Assembly (NCBI RefSeq): GCF_004801285.1
Contig: NZ_SSNY01000003.1
Coordinates: forward strand, 186,001-250,000
Length of the DNA: 64,000 nt
DNA from: Ollibium composti
GTDB taxonomy: Bacteria > Pseudomonadota > Alphaproteobacteria > Rhizobiales > Rhizobiaceae
Direction: 5' to 3'
Under the pieces are notes generated by a model. That model did not search any database. It was not told the DNA's origin and worked only from the letters and a program-made list of their open reading frames with translations. The position numbers were made by a program, and so were the translations under genes. This document shows, one piece after another, positions 44,019 to 53,411 of this stretch (the first letter of the stretch is position 1; each line of letters begins with the position of its first letter).

Positions 44019-44309
44019 TCAGCCGGCGTCGCGCTTCCAGTCGAAGACGAGCTCCTCGCGGAAGGCGAAACGCTTGATGTGGTCGGCCACCACCGTCTCC
44101 AGTCGCTCCAATGCTTCGGCGTCCTGTGCCGTCACGGCGATGTGCAGCGCTTCCGCATCGGCATCCATCACGGTGCGGCCCAGCGAAAGCTCGATCGTGC
44201 CGTGAGTTGGATCGAACGCGACCGGAAACTTGTGCGCCCAGTGCTTGCACAACTGCTGGAGATATTTGCTGGCCTGTCCGGTGACGACGTCGGCGCGGCT
44301 GGTCGGCAT
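44019..44309 (-). CDS. DUF2218 protein
   Basis: 96 aa from ATG 44309. DUF2218 features: VVTGQASKYLQQLCKHWAHK, FDPTHGTIELSLG and ALHIAVTAQDAEALERLE. These small proteins often sit near iron or siderophore genes, but here the neighbours are unrelated. Function unknown. It follows gloA on the same strand, 17 bases away. Confidence 0.85.
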   Translation of the reverse strand: MPTSRADVVTGQASKYLQQLCKHWAHKFPVAFDPTHGTIELSLGRTVMDADAEALHIAVTAQDAEALERLETVVADHIKRFAFREELVFDWKRDAG

Positions 44310-44326
44310 GGTCTTTCCTCTCGGGC

Positions 44327-44767
44327 CTACCAGGCGCCGGTGTTCGCCATCGAGGCCCATGGCTCGGCCGGCGCCTTGGGCTGGCCCTTTTGCAGGAGTT
44401 CGATGGAGATGCCGTCCGGCGAGCGGATGAAGGCCATATGGCCGTCGCGCGGCGGCCGGTTGATGGTGACGCCGCTGTCCATCAGGCGCTGGCACAGCGC
44501 GTAAATGTCGTCCACTTCATAGGCGAGGTGACCGAAATTGCGGCCGCCCTTGTACTCTTCCGGATCCCAGTTGTAAGTCAGCTCCACCAGCGGCGCGTGT
44601 TCGGCGCGGCCGCTTTGCTCGTCCTCCGGCGCGGCGAGGAAGATCAGCGTGAAGCGCCCTTTGTCGTTCTCGATGCGCCGCACCTCCTTGAGGCCGAACT
44701 TGTTGCAGTAGAAGTCGAGCGAGGCATCGATGTCGGCGACACGGACCATCGTGTGCAGGTAGCGCAT
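44327..44767 (-). CDS. gloA: Lactoylglutathione lyase (glyoxalase I)
   Basis: 146 aa from ATG 44767. It converts the methylglyoxal-glutathione adduct to lactoylglutathione. The four metal ligands align with the E. coli enzyme: His5 (MRYLHTMVRV), Glu62 (PLVELTYNWD), His80 (FGHLAYEV) and Glu123 (GISIELLQ). The length and motif GGRNFGHLAY fit the Ni-dependent bacterial type. Confidence 0.95.
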   Translation of the reverse strand: MRYLHTMVRVADIDASLDFYCNKFGLKEVRRIENDKGRFTLIFLAAPEDEQSGRAEHAPLVELTYNWDPEEYKGGRNFGHLAYEVDDIYALCQRLMDSGVTINRPPRDGHMAFIRSPDGISIELLQKGQPKAPAEPWASMANTGAW

Positions 44768-44988
44768 AGGTATCTCCGGAATTGTGGCTGGCGGTTCGGA
44801 ACGCAACATAGGGTGGGTGTATTGGGGCGGCAACCGCCAAGTATTCGCTGCTCGAAATGACAGCAAAACCGGCAACCGCAAACGAGCCGTGAAAAAAGCC
44901 CGTGCAGGTCTTGCACACCCCGGAAGCGCAAGTGTTAATCTGGCGTCAAGAATCAGTTTGCTGCACTGACGAAGAAAGGGGGCGCTCA

Positions 44989-45576
44989 ATGGGGGAAAAG
45001 GCCTCTTGGATGGGGCAGGATGCGACAGCGGTGGGACACGACGAAGCCGGCGAGGGCGCCGATCTTCAGGAGGTCTCCGGCGCAATCAAGTGGTTCGATG
45101 TCGCCAAGGGATATGGCTTCATCCTGCCCGACGACGGCGTCACCGGCGATATCCTCCTTCATGTCACCTGTCTGCGGCGCGACGGCTTCCAGACCGCGCT
45201 TGAGGGCGCGCGGGTGGTTTGCCTTGTGCGCAAGGGGGAGCGCGGCCTGCAGGCCTTCCGCGTCCTGTCGATGGATATCACCACCGCCGTCCATCCCGCC
45301 GAGATGCAGGAACAGCGCACGCACGTCACCGTCACGCCCGAGAGTGGGCTGGAGCGGGCGCTGGTCAAGTGGTTCAACCGCACCAAGGGCTTCGGCTTCC
45401 TGACGCGCGGCGAAGGCACCGAGGACATTTTCGTTCACATGGAGACGCTGCGCCGCTACGGCGTCACCGAGTTGCGGCCGGGACAGGTGGTGCTGGTGCG
45501 CTTCGGCCGTGGCGACAAGGGGCTGATGGCTGCCGAGATCCATCCGGACGTCGGGACTTTGCCTGTCGCGCACTGA
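44989..45576 (+). CDS. Two-domain cold-shock protein
   Basis: 195 aa from ATG 44989, with AAGAAAGGGGG upstream. Two cold-shock domains: the first around [20 protein letters not shown], the second around [19 protein letters not shown] and [10 protein letters not shown]. The RNP1/RNP2-type aromatic residues are kept in both, though RNP2 of the first is ILLHVTCL. Such double CSD proteins are typical of Rhizobiales and bind single-stranded nucleic acid. The DUF192 gene follows. Confidence 0.9.
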   Translation: MGEKASWMGQDATAVGHDEAGEGADLQEVSGAIKWFDVAKGYGFILPDDGVTGDILLHVTCLRRDGFQTALEGARVVCLVRKGERGLQAFRVLSMDITTAVHPAEMQEQRTHVTVTPESGLERALVKWFNRTKGFGFLTRGEGTEDIFVHMETLRRYGVTELRPGQVVLVRFGRGDKGLMAAEIHPDVGTLPVAH

Positions 45577-45598
45577 GCGGATGGCGAAGCGATGCAGA

Positions 45599-45625
45599 GG
45601 GGCCGCGCTTGCGCGGCCTTTGTTT
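45599..45625 (+). terminator. Rho-independent terminator after the cold-shock gene
   Basis: GGCCGCGC and GCGCGGCC pair with a TT loop, followed by TTTGTTTTG. Confidence 0.88.
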
Positions 45626-45770
45626 TGCCGGCCGTCACCGTGGCAAGGGTCGCCGGCTTGGCTTTGCCGTGGCCGCATGCTTGATGGGCATGCCACGTTT
45701 CCGGCCCTTTCCGTGCCGATAAGGGGCCGAGGGCCGGGAAGATGATTGGACGAAAGAGCAGGACCTTGCG

Positions 45771-46343
45771 ATGGCGCGTTTTGGCTGGCTGAAGGCACCG
45801 GCGCTCTGCCTGGGAGCGGTCCTTGCTTTGATGGCGTTGCTGCGGCCCACATGGTCCGGGCCGGCCGAAGGCCAGCCGATGATCCTGCCGGTCGATCCTG
45901 CGCCGCTGGTGGCGGTCACAAGCCGGGGTGAGCGCCCGTTCACCATCGAGATCGCCGACGATTCGGGCAAGCGGCAGGCCGGCCTGATGTTCCGGCAGGA
46001 GATGGCGGACGACCACGGAATGCTGTTCGTCTTCGAGGCCACCCAGCCGGTTGGTTTCTGGATGAGGAATACGCCGATGCCGCTCGACCTGATCTTCATC
46101 GGTCAGGACGGCCGCATCAAGGCCATCCGTCAGGGCGAGCCATTCTCGGAGGCCGTCATCTCGCCGGACGAACCGGTGCGCTTCGTCTTGGAACTGAAAT
46201 CCGGCACGGCTGAAAAGAACGGGATCGCCGACGGTGATCTGGTCAGGCATCCGGCCATCGCGGCCGCTCCCGTTCCCGGCGAGCCGCCGCCCGACAACGG
46301 TGATGCGCCGAACGTCAATGATGGGCAGGGCACCGCGAAATGA
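45771..46343 (+). CDS. DUF192 exported protein
   Basis: 190 aa with an N-terminal hydrophobic segment (LCLGAVLALMALL) that is a signal or anchor. DUF192 motifs: RQAGLMFRQEMADDHGMLFV, WMRNTPMPLDLIFI, GRIKAI and VLELKSGTAEKNGI. The family is of unknown function and commonly follows the cold-shock gene in Rhizobiales. A Pro/Asp-rich tail follows the domain. The stop overlaps the next start (ATGA). Confidence 0.88.
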   Translation: MARFGWLKAPALCLGAVLALMALLRPTWSGPAEGQPMILPVDPAPLVAVTSRGERPFTIEIADDSGKRQAGLMFRQEMADDHGMLFVFEATQPVGFWMRNTPMPLDLIFIGQDGRIKAIRQGEPFSEAVISPDEPVRFVLELKSGTAEKNGIADGDLVRHPAIAAAPVPGEPPPDNGDAPNVNDGQGTAK

Positions 46344-47128
46344 CGGTTCAGGACACGACGCTGCAATTCTTCCGCCACGACGGCTTCGATCTGGCCTATC
46401 TGGACCGCCGGCCGGCGTCCGGCGCCGGCGATCCGGTGCTGATGATCCACGGCTTCGCCTCCAGCCACTATGTCAACTGGGTAGCGCCCGGCTGGTTCAA
46501 GACGCTCAACGACGCCGGCTACCGGGCGATCGCGCTCGACAATCGCGGCCACGGTTCGACATCCAAGAGCTACGAGGCTTCCGACTATACACCGGCGCGC
46601 ATGGCTGGCGACGCGGCCGCACTTCTCGACCATCTCGGCATCGGGCGGGCGCACGTCATGGGCTATTCCATGGGCGCGCGCGTTTCCGCCTTCATGGCGC
46701 TGTCCGATCCCGACAAGGTCGCGACGCTGGTGCTGGGCGGATTGGGCATCGGGCTGGTCGACGGCGTCGGCGACTGGGACCCGATCGGCGAGGCGCTGCT
46801 GGCCGAGGATGCGGCCAGCATCACCCATGCGCGCGGGAAGACCTTTCGGGCGTTCGCCGACCAGACGCGCAGCGACCGCCGCGCGCTCGCCGCCTGCATT
46901 ATCGGCTCGCGCGACGAACTGACCGAGGACCAGGTGGCGCTGATCGCCCAGCCGACGCTGATCGCCGTCGGCACGAAGGACGACATCGCCGGCTCGGCCG
47001 AGGAACTGGCAGCACTTATGCCGAACGCCACCGCCTTCGCCATCGAAGGGCGCGACCACATGCTGTCGGTCGGCGACAGGAGCTTCAAGCAGCGCGTGCT
47101 GGAGTTCTATGCGGAGAATGCGCTGTAG
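46340..47128 (+). CDS. Alpha/beta-fold hydrolase
   Basis: 262 aa. Motifs: VLMIHGFASSHYVNWV, IALDNRGHGSTSK, nucleophile elbow MGYSMGARVS, acid IAVGTKDDIAG and catalytic His in EGRDHMLSV. Cytoplasmic, coupled to the DUF192 gene by ATGA. The substrate is unknown; similar proteins are annotated as esterases. Confidence 0.88.
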   Translation: MTVQDTTLQFFRHDGFDLAYLDRRPASGAGDPVLMIHGFASSHYVNWVAPGWFKTLNDAGYRAIALDNRGHGSTSKSYEASDYTPARMAGDAAALLDHLGIGRAHVMGYSMGARVSAFMALSDPDKVATLVLGGLGIGLVDGVGDWDPIGEALLAEDAASITHARGKTFRAFADQTRSDRRALAACIIGSRDELTEDQVALIAQPTLIAVGTKDDIAGSAEELAALMPNATAFAIEGRDHMLSVGDRSFKQRVLEFYAENAL

Positions 47129-47202
47129 GGCGCACGTTGTTTATTCCGTCCGGGCTTTGGTGCCTCGGATTTGAAGCTCTGAAAGGGGTGCAGATAAAGC
47201 CG

Positions 47203-47808
47203 CTACAGAGGCTGCCTCGCCAGCCTCTCAACCGACCGCGCCATGTTCTCCCGCGCCTGCGCCTCGAACCGGCCCCGGAATTCCGGCGTATGGAAAATAT
47301 GCGGACGGGCGAGGAAGTTGTTCAGCACCGCGCCGCGCCCGGCCCGCCACGCCGGCTCGTCGACCCAGTCGTATTCGCTTCGCACCGCCTGTTCGTAGGC
47401 ATCGAAGACATCCGGCTCGGCGCCCAGGATGGACAGGTCCATGTCGAGTAACAGGGCGGCGTCGCGAACATGGCCCGGATCGGCGAGGGCAGGGACCTCG
47501 TGCGTGGCCGTCGCCTCGATCATTGTGGCGATGCGGTCGATCCGCGTTCCGTCCGTTCGCCCAGCGAGCTTTTGCCGGGCAAGGCCGGCGCTCTGTGCCT
47601 CGTTGTCCTTGGCCCGGCTGTCGTAGATGGCGTCGTGGAACCAGATCGCTGCTTCCACCGCCTCCGGATCGGACAGGGCAGTGCGGTATTCGGCCGCCAG
47701 CGCCAGCAGCGCCTCGATGTGGGCAAGGCCGTGATAGTGGCGCCCGGCCGCGCGATAGAGATCGGCAAGCTCCGCCTTCAGCGCGATATCGAGCAGCGGC
47801 GTGCTCAT
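47203..47808 (-). CDS. HD-domain phosphohydrolase
   Basis: 201 aa. Predicted metal-dependent HD-superfamily hydrolase: YHGLAHIEALLALA (first His), AIWFHDAIYDSRAKDNEAQS (HD), ATATHEVPA and LLLDMDLSILG (Asp). It could act on nucleotides, but that is unproven. Its start overlaps the stop of the crotonase gene, so the two are translationally coupled. Confidence 0.87.
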   Translation of the reverse strand: MSTPLLDIALKAELADLYRAAGRHYHGLAHIEALLALAAEYRTALSDPEAVEAAIWFHDAIYDSRAKDNEAQSAGLARQKLAGRTDGTRIDRIATMIEATATHEVPALADPGHVRDAALLLDMDLSILGAEPDVFDAYEQAVRSEYDWVDEPAWRAGRGAVLNNFLARPHIFHTPEFRGRFEAQARENMARSVERLARQPL

Positions 47809-48608
47809 CGGCCGGAAAACCGCGGCTGGCGTTTCTCGCGGAAGGCGGCGCGGCCTTCGGCGTAGTCGGCGCTCTCGAAGGTCCGCGCGCCGGCTACCCG
47901 CGCCGCTTCCGCATCGGCGGCGGTGCCGCTCAGCGTGGCGCGGATGGAAAGCTTGGAAGCCAGAACCGAAAGCGGCGCATTGGCGGCGATCGAGGCCGCG
48001 ATGCTTGAAGCGCGGGCCTCCAGTTCGTCCGTTGGCACGATCTCCAGGATCAACCCGGCCGCCAGTGCCGTCTTCGCATCGATGCGGGCGCCGGTGAATG
48101 TGAGGTAGCGCGCCATCTGCGGCCCCGCCGCCGCGACGATGTCCTGCATGGCGTCTTGCGGATAGGCCAGCCCCAGCCGCGCCGCCGGCACCGAAAACAG
48201 CGCGTCGGGCGCGGCGATCCTCAAATCGGCGGCTGCCGCGAGGCCGAAACCGCCGCCGAAGCAGACGCCGCGGATCGCCGCGATCACCGGCACGCGCGCG
48301 TTGCGCACCGCCGCGAAAGCGGCGGAGTTGGCCGTCTCGTAGGCCTCGGCGTTGCCGGCGCCGCGCAGCGTGTCGAATTCCGCGATATCGGCCCCGGCGG
48401 AGAAATCGCTGCCGGCACCCGTAAGCACGATTGCACGTGTTTCAGCGGAGGCGGAGAGGGTCTCGAAAAGCCGGGAAAGCTCCAGCCAAAGCGCGTGGCT
48501 GATGGCGTTCTTGCGGCGTGGTCGGTTGAGCGTCACCGTGGCGACGCCGCCGGCCATACGAACCATCAAGGGTTCCTGTTCCATTGCCGGTTGATTTTGC
48601 GTCATCAC
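47805..48608 (-). CDS. Enoyl-CoA hydratase/isomerase-family protein
   Basis: 267 aa crotonase fold. Seen: VTLNRPRRKNAISHALW, the oxyanion-hole blocks FSAGADIAEF and IRGVCFGGGFGLAAAADLRI, then RLGLAYPQDAM. In classic hydratases the two catalytic glutamates lie after GGG (as GGGxELA) and in LG..P(G/E)xGGTQ. Here they read GGGFGLA and LGLAYPQDAM, so both look missing. The enzyme is therefore probably not a standard hydratase; decarboxylase, isomerase or thioesterase-type activity is possible. Confidence 0.87.
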   Translation of the reverse strand: MMTQNQPAMEQEPLMVRMAGGVATVTLNRPRRKNAISHALWLELSRLFETLSASAETRAIVLTGAGSDFSAGADIAEFDTLRGAGNAEAYETANSAAFAAVRNARVPVIAAIRGVCFGGGFGLAAAADLRIAAPDALFSVPAARLGLAYPQDAMQDIVAAAGPQMARYLTFTGARIDAKTALAAGLILEIVPTDELEARASSIAASIAANAPLSVLASKLSIRATLSGTAADAEAARVAGARTFESADYAEGRAAFREKRQPRFSGR

Positions 48609-48707
48609 AAACCACTTGAAGACAGGATAAGGAAAATTCAGTTCACGCCTGTTATCATCTGGCTTATATCAGCGGCCGGATAAGGCAAGCGGCAGCGGAG
48701 GCCTTCG

Positions 48708-49556
48708 ATGAACAGCATGACCATGGCCCGCCCGAACGGGCTCCAGCAGGCCGATCCGATCTGGCGCTCGGTCCGCGACGAGGCGATGACCACGGTGGAG
48801 CGCGACCCGCTGCTGGCGGCGTTCCTCTATTCCACCATCCTCAACCAGGACAGCCTGGAAGAAGCGGTGATCCATCGGCTGGCCGAACGGCTGGCGCATG
48901 AGGACGTCGGCGCCGACCTGATCCGCCAGACCTTCAAGGCGATGCTGGTTGACGACCCGAACTGGTCGTCCGTGGTGCGTGTCGACATCCAGGCCTATTA
49001 CGACCGCGATCCGGCCTGCGACCGCTTCATCATGCCGGTGCTCTACTTCAAGGGCTTCCATGCCATCCAGACGCACCGCCTGGCGCATTGGCTGTGGAAC
49101 AAGGGCCGGCAGGATTTCGCGCTCTATCTGCAAAGCCGCTCCTCCTCGGTCTTCCAGACCGATATCAATCCGGCCGCGCGCATCGGCAAGGGCATCTTCC
49201 TCGATCATGCCACCGGCCTCGTCGTCGGCCAGACGGCGGTGATCGAGGACGACGTGTCGATCCTGCACGGCGTGACGCTGGGCGGTACCGGCAAGGCAGG
49301 CGGCGACCGCCATCCGAAGATCCGCCACGGCGTGCTGATCGGGGCAGGGGCCAAGATCCTCGGCAACATCGAAATCGGCCATTGCTCGAAGATCGCCGCA
49401 GGCTCCGTCGTGCTCTCGGCCGTGCCGCACAACAAGACGGTGGCCGGCGTGCCGGCCCGCGTGGTCGGCGAGACCGGCTGCGACCAGCCGTCGCGCCAGA
49501 TGGACCAGCTTCTGCCGTCGCAGACGATGGACCAAGTCGTCTCCTTCGATATCTGA
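48708..49556 (+). CDS. cysE: Serine O-acetyltransferase
   Basis: 282 aa. CysE makes O-acetylserine, the first step of cysteine synthesis. N-terminal helical domain (DPIWRSVRDEAMTTVERDPL, LAAFLYSTILN), then left-handed parallel beta-helix hexapeptides: GKGIFLDHATGLVVGQTAVI (catalytic His), LHGVTLGGTGKAGGDRHPKI and GAKILGNIEIGH. Length and end match alphaproteobacterial CysE. DUF3126 follows, as often in Rhizobiales. Confidence 0.95.
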   Translation: MNSMTMARPNGLQQADPIWRSVRDEAMTTVERDPLLAAFLYSTILNQDSLEEAVIHRLAERLAHEDVGADLIRQTFKAMLVDDPNWSSVVRVDIQAYYDRDPACDRFIMPVLYFKGFHAIQTHRLAHWLWNKGRQDFALYLQSRSSSVFQTDINPAARIGKGIFLDHATGLVVGQTAVIEDDVSILHGVTLGGTGKAGGDRHPKIRHGVLIGAGAKILGNIEIGHCSKIAAGSVVLSAVPHNKTVAGVPARVVGETGCDQPSRQMDQLLPSQTMDQVVSFDI

Positions 49557-49703
49557 CTGGGCGCGCATCCCTGCGCCGATATCTTGTCTCCGCGCGGTCG
49601 AGGCATAGATGCCTTTACAGCGCCGCAGTCGGCGTGCCAGAAGCCGGCGAGCCAAGCGCGGCGCCGATTGCGCCGTCGCCAGCCGTCCAACCGGAGAAAA
49701 CCG

Positions 49704-49907
49704 TTGAAGCCTGACGAAATCCGAAAGCTCGACGCCTATTTCAAGCGCGTCTTCCAGAACCCCAAGCTGGAAGTGAAGGCACGTCCGCGCAAGGAGGATT
49801 CGGCCGAACTCTATATCGGCGACGAATTCCTCGGCCTCGTCTACAAGGACGAGGAAGAAGGGGACTACAATTTCTCGATGGCGATCCTCGACATCGACCT
49901 CGGCTGA
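49704..49907 (+). CDS. DUF3126 protein (TTG start)
   Basis: 67 aa, too short to be obvious. Start chosen at TTG 49704, eight bases after GGAG. The sequence LKPDEIRKLDAYFKRVFQNP, LEVKARPRKEDSAELYIGDE and YNFSMAILDIDLG is typical of DUF3126, a small alphaproteobacterial family of unknown function located behind cysE. Confidence 0.88.
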   Translation: MKPDEIRKLDAYFKRVFQNPKLEVKARPRKEDSAELYIGDEFLGLVYKDEEEGDYNFSMAILDIDLG

Positions 49908-49930
49908 GCCAGCCCGCCCGGCGCAGCCTT

Positions 49931-50668
49931 TCAGCGCGCCGTCTTGAGGATGCGTCCGGTCTCGGTCGCGATCGCCGCGTCGAGCTTGCGCCAATCGGCC
50001 AGCAAGCTCTGCGGAAAGCGGTAGGTGAGGCTGAGCGCATTGCCGACATGAACGTCGCGCTCGCAGGGCGCCAGCGATTGCTCGGCGGTGGGACCGCTCA
50101 GGCAACGGGCGACGAACGGCTCCTGTCCCGCTCTTGCCGCGACCGCCAGCACTTCGTTCACATAGCCCGACTGCTCGGTGAAGTCGTAGAGCGTCGTGCC
50201 GCCCGGCCCGGGCTTGCCGGGCCGGACAATGAGGTTCTTGTAGATCGGCTCGAAGCGGCCGCTCATGTCACGCGACATCATGCGGGGCTCGAAGGAGACG
50301 AAGACGATCGTCCTGCGTCCGCCGACGTCGTTGAAGTCGTCGCGGGCGGCCGTGCTGTAGCCATCCATCTGCGGATAGCGGAAATAAAGGTCGAGCCGCG
50401 AGGCGATGCCGTCGCGCCGGGCACGGTCGAAACGGATGACGTTGGCCGGTACGCTGACGACGTCGTTGCCGATGACGACCTCATGTACCGTCGTATCGTC
50501 CGTATAACCCGCCTTGATGATCGAGCGGCCCAGCCATTTGCCGCCGAAACTGATGACGAGCGACAAGAGCGCCAGGGCCGCGAAGGCGTAGAACACCTTC
50601 ATCATCAGCGACGAATCGATCACCCGCAACTGCGGGCTGTCGACGGTTGCGGCGTTGTTGGCGGTCAT
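49931..50668 (-). CDS. Single-pass membrane protein of unknown function
   Basis: 245 aa from ATG 50668. One transmembrane helix near the N-terminus (VFYAFAALALLSLVISFGG, about residues 25-43), followed by a globular part with repeated beta segments and LTYRFPQSLLADWRKLD near the end. Two cysteines occur (ARCLSGP, PCERDV). No family recognised with confidence. Probably periplasmic after the anchor. Confidence 0.72.
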   Translation of the reverse strand: MTANNAATVDSPQLRVIDSSLMMKVFYAFAALALLSLVISFGGKWLGRSIIKAGYTDDTTVHEVVIGNDVVSVPANVIRFDRARRDGIASRLDLYFRYPQMDGYSTAARDDFNDVGGRRTIVFVSFEPRMMSRDMSGRFEPIYKNLIVRPGKPGPGGTTLYDFTEQSGYVNEVLAVAARAGQEPFVARCLSGPTAEQSLAPCERDVHVGNALSLTYRFPQSLLADWRKLDAAIATETGRILKTAR

Positions 50669-50852
50669 TCCCGTTCTCTGTGCCGATGCGCGGCGCGCGA
50701 TTTTCGCAGGCTGCAATCTGCCGCGACTGTGCGGGCGTTATGGTAAACGGGCGGTAAACGTGGCGCGGCGTGTCGTCGGCGGGATTGAAATGGTGCCGGA
50801 TACGGCACAGAAAGAATGAGAGCCCACGAAGCCGACGACCATTGGAGGAGAA

Positions 50853-51380
50853 ATGCCGCTCTATGAACTGGAAGGGAAGGCGCCCCGCCTGATCGATGCC
50901 GACAGCAACTGGATCGCTCCGGATGCGTCGGTGATCGGCGATGTCGAGCTTGGCCGCAATGTCGGCGTCTGGTTCGGCGTCGTGATCCGAGGCGACAACG
51001 ACCCCATCGTCATCGGCGACGACACCAATGTCCAGGAACATACCGTCATGCACACCGACGAGGGTTTTCCGCTGACGATCGGAGCCGGCTGTACCATCGG
51101 TCACCGCGCCATGCTGCATGGCTGCACGATCGGCGACAACAGCCTGATCGGCATGGGCGCCATCGTGCTGAACGGCGCCAAGATCGGCAAAAACTCGCTC
51201 GTTGGCGCTGGCGCGCTGGTTACCGAAGGCAAGGAATTTCCCGACAATTCGCTGATCGTCGGGGTGCCGGCCAAAGCGATCCGTACGCTTGACGAGGCTG
51301 CCGTCGGGCGTCTTCGCGCTTCGGCCGCGCATTACGTCGTGAACGCCCGCCGCTTCAAGGCCGGGCTGAAACGAGCCTGA
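50853..51380 (+). CDS. Gamma-class carbonic anhydrase-like protein
   Basis: 175 aa hexapeptide beta-helix protein of the YrdA/PaaY/gamma-CA group. The three metal-binding His positions are visible: [11 protein letters not shown] (one His of the pair), and GHRAMLHGC (two more). Family block [17 protein letters not shown] is intact. It starts from ATG 50853 with TTGGAGGAG upstream. Many members bind Zn or Co but have weak carbonic anhydrase activity. Confidence 0.93.
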   Translation: MPLYELEGKAPRLIDADSNWIAPDASVIGDVELGRNVGVWFGVVIRGDNDPIVIGDDTNVQEHTVMHTDEGFPLTIGAGCTIGHRAMLHGCTIGDNSLIGMGAIVLNGAKIGKNSLVGAGALVTEGKEFPDNSLIVGVPAKAIRTLDEAAVGRLRASAAHYVVNARRFKAGLKRA

Positions 51381-51409
51381 ATTGTTGGATTTTTACGCCG
51401 GCCCAGCCA

Positions 51410-52549
51410 TCAGCCGCGAATCGGCAGCGACGTCGTGGCGGCGAGAAGCTGAAGCAGTTCGGTCTGGCGCGAGGTCGCTGTCTTGGCGAAGATGCTCTTG
51501 AGTTGCGCGCGCACGGTTTCCTGCGAGACGCGGAAGGCCACGGCGCAGTCCTGAACGCTCATGCCGCCGAGCAGCGCGCGCGCGACGCGATCCTCCGCCG
51601 GGGAAAGGTCGAACAGGCCGCCGAGAATGTCGGCGTGCGGCGCCGGCGCCGGCACCAGCGGCGTGACGATGGCTAGGGCTACGGTGCGGGCGAAGACGTC
51701 GTGCGCCATGCGCCTGATCGGCACCAGATGCAGGATAGCGGCCCGTCCGTGTTCGACAGTTGGCAAGGGGATGGAGGCCACGCCGCCGGTATCCTTGCGG
51801 GCCATCCGCGCGAGACTGTCGGCGAGCAGGACATCGGCGGTCGGACTGGTCAGGTAGATGCGGTCGCGCGCCCGGATGCCGACCTGACCCTCGAGCGTAT
51901 CGAGGAGATCGTTCTTGGCGATCACGCGCCCGTCGGCGTCGACGGCGGCGGCCGGGAGGCCGAGCCTGCGCATCGTCTCGGTGGCGTTCTGCGCCTCCTG
52001 CAAATGCAGCCGTGCAGCAAGCAGGCCGGCACGGGCAAGATGCGGCCGGAAGCCGTCGAGCAGTTTCAGGGCCGGGCTCTCGTAGGGGCCACGCTCGATC
52101 CGCCGGTCGAAGATGACGCCGACCTGATCGCCGGACGGAATGGAAATGTAGGTGCTGGCAGTCCAGCCGACCCCTGCCGGCAGCAGAATTTCCAGATTGA
52201 TGATGTCGGTGGCCATTTCCGCTTCCGTCATCACGTCCAGATCAGTCATGAAGCCTGCGTAGCGCTTGGCCAGGTTTCTTTGCGGACGGGTGTTGTACTT
52301 CTCGTAGCCGCCTTCGATGTAGCGTTCCATCAGCGGCACGGCGAAGTCGGAGGCAACCCAGTTTCCCGTGCGATTTCCGTCCAGCGTGGTCAGCAGGCCG
52401 CCTTCGGCGTCGGCCATCCCGGCGAGTTTCTCAAGTATCGCGGGCCAGCGCTCCGGAACGAACGGAGCCTCGTAGATTTCGTCGATGATCGCCGCTGTGT
52501 TGTCGTTGTCCGCCATCGAATCGATGCCGGACATCAATGCACCCGACAT
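51410..52549 (-). CDS. LuxR-family transcriptional regulator
   Basis: 379 aa. The C-terminal helix-turn-helix is of the LuxR/GerE type (FDLSPAEDRVARALLGGMSV, FRVSQETVRAQLKSIFAKT). The N-terminal two thirds form a PAS-like sensor region without an autoinducer-domain signature, so the signal is unknown. Three possible starts lie close together (52549, 52534, 52516); the first is used. No target is obvious next to it. Confidence 0.85.
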   Translation of the reverse strand: MSGALMSGIDSMADNDNTAAIIDEIYEAPFVPERWPAILEKLAGMADAEGGLLTTLDGNRTGNWVASDFAVPLMERYIEGGYEKYNTRPQRNLAKRYAGFMTDLDVMTEAEMATDIINLEILLPAGVGWTASTYISIPSGDQVGVIFDRRIERGPYESPALKLLDGFRPHLARAGLLAARLHLQEAQNATETMRRLGLPAAAVDADGRVIAKNDLLDTLEGQVGIRARDRIYLTSPTADVLLADSLARMARKDTGGVASIPLPTVEHGRAAILHLVPIRRMAHDVFARTVALAIVTPLVPAPAPHADILGGLFDLSPAEDRVARALLGGMSVQDCAVAFRVSQETVRAQLKSIFAKTATSRQTELLQLLAATTSLPIRG

Positions 52550-52576
52550 TCTCCACCGTCTGCCCGTGGGAAGTCT

Positions 52577-52630
52577 AACGCATGTATCGCGAAAGTGGGA
52601 ACCGGTTTCGGGGAAAAGACAGGCGCAAAG
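52577..52630. repeat. Degenerate rhizobial intergenic repeat
   Basis: CGCGAAAGTGGGAACCGGTTTC followed by a purine-rich stretch resembles the sequence at 25662-25682 between hmuU and hmuV. It lies upstream of the LuxR-type gene. Confidence 0.55.
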
Positions 52631-52705
52631 TCAAAAAACCGGGGCATCCGAAGTGAAGCGGGGATCGCAACGTGTTCCGGCCCGCTTTCGGCATCCGTCA
52701 GGTTG

Positions 52706-52743
52706 CAAAAAAGTGGAGCCGGCCCGGGGACGGGGCCGGCTCC
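52706..52743 (-). terminator. Rho-independent terminator for the transglutaminase-like gene
   Basis: GGAGCCGGCCC (52715-52725) pairs with GGGCCGGCTCC (52733-52743). On the minus strand it is followed by ACTTTTTTGC, 60 bases after the stop. Confidence 0.85.
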
Positions 52744-52802
52744 TTAACCCGGTCGTTGGGGACGGGGAGGGTGGGGACTCGACCGGGTATTCCTGGCGCG
52801 TC

Positions 52803-53411
52803 CTATTGAACGCTGGCGACCGCGTCGGCGCGGCCGTCGTTGATGGTGACCCAGACACCGGAATTCTGTGTCGACTGGCGCTTGAGGTAGGTGTAGTCGG
52901 TGTCGGTCCAGGCCAGCACGCGCCCTTCCAGATTGTCGAGGATGAATTCGCCCAGACTGGTGCGCACGGTCAGCACCGCGTGGCCGTCGCCGTTCGGCTG
53001 GCGTGCTACCGTCATCAGGAGATCGCCTGCCGGCACGCCCGCCTGCATCAGCCGGCGGCGCTTTTCCAGCGCATAGTCCTCGCAATCGCCGAAGCCGCTG
53101 GTGGGATAGGACCAGACCTCTTCCTTGCCCCACATTTCCATGTCGGTGCGCGGCTGGACTTCCGTGTTCACGGCGTTGTTGACCGCCACGATCGTCGCCC
53201 ACAGATTGCGCGACAGTTCGACCGGACCCTGTTTCGGCGTGCGCTGCCGGCATTCGGCCGGCAGTTGCTGGCAGAATTGATAGTGGCCGACCGGCTGGGT
53301 CGTGCGGCCTCCCGTGTGCATGAAGCTTGCATCGGCATTGGCGGCAGTGGCCCACCCGGCGGCCTGCATCGCCATTGCCAGAAGCAACAGCTTTCCCCTT
53401 GTCCCGAACAT
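52803..53411 (-). CDS. Bacterial transglutaminase-like cysteine protease (BTLCP)
   Basis: 202 aa with a signal peptide (LLLLAMAMQAAGWATAANA). BTLCP proteins are predicted cysteine proteases or transglutaminases of proteobacteria. The triad is recognisable: Cys in SGFGDCEDYALEKRRRL, His in GDGHAVLTVRT and Asp in FILDNLEG. A tail of TYLKRQSTQNSGVW follows. Role in the cell envelope is inferred. Confidence 0.9.
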   Translation of the reverse strand: MFGTRGKLLLLAMAMQAAGWATAANADASFMHTGGRTTQPVGHYQFCQQLPAECRQRTPKQGPVELSRNLWATIVAVNNAVNTEVQPRTDMEMWGKEEVWSYPTSGFGDCEDYALEKRRRLMQAGVPAGDLLMTVARQPNGDGHAVLTVRTSLGEFILDNLEGRVLAWTDTDYTYLKRQSTQNSGVWVTINDGRADAVASVQ

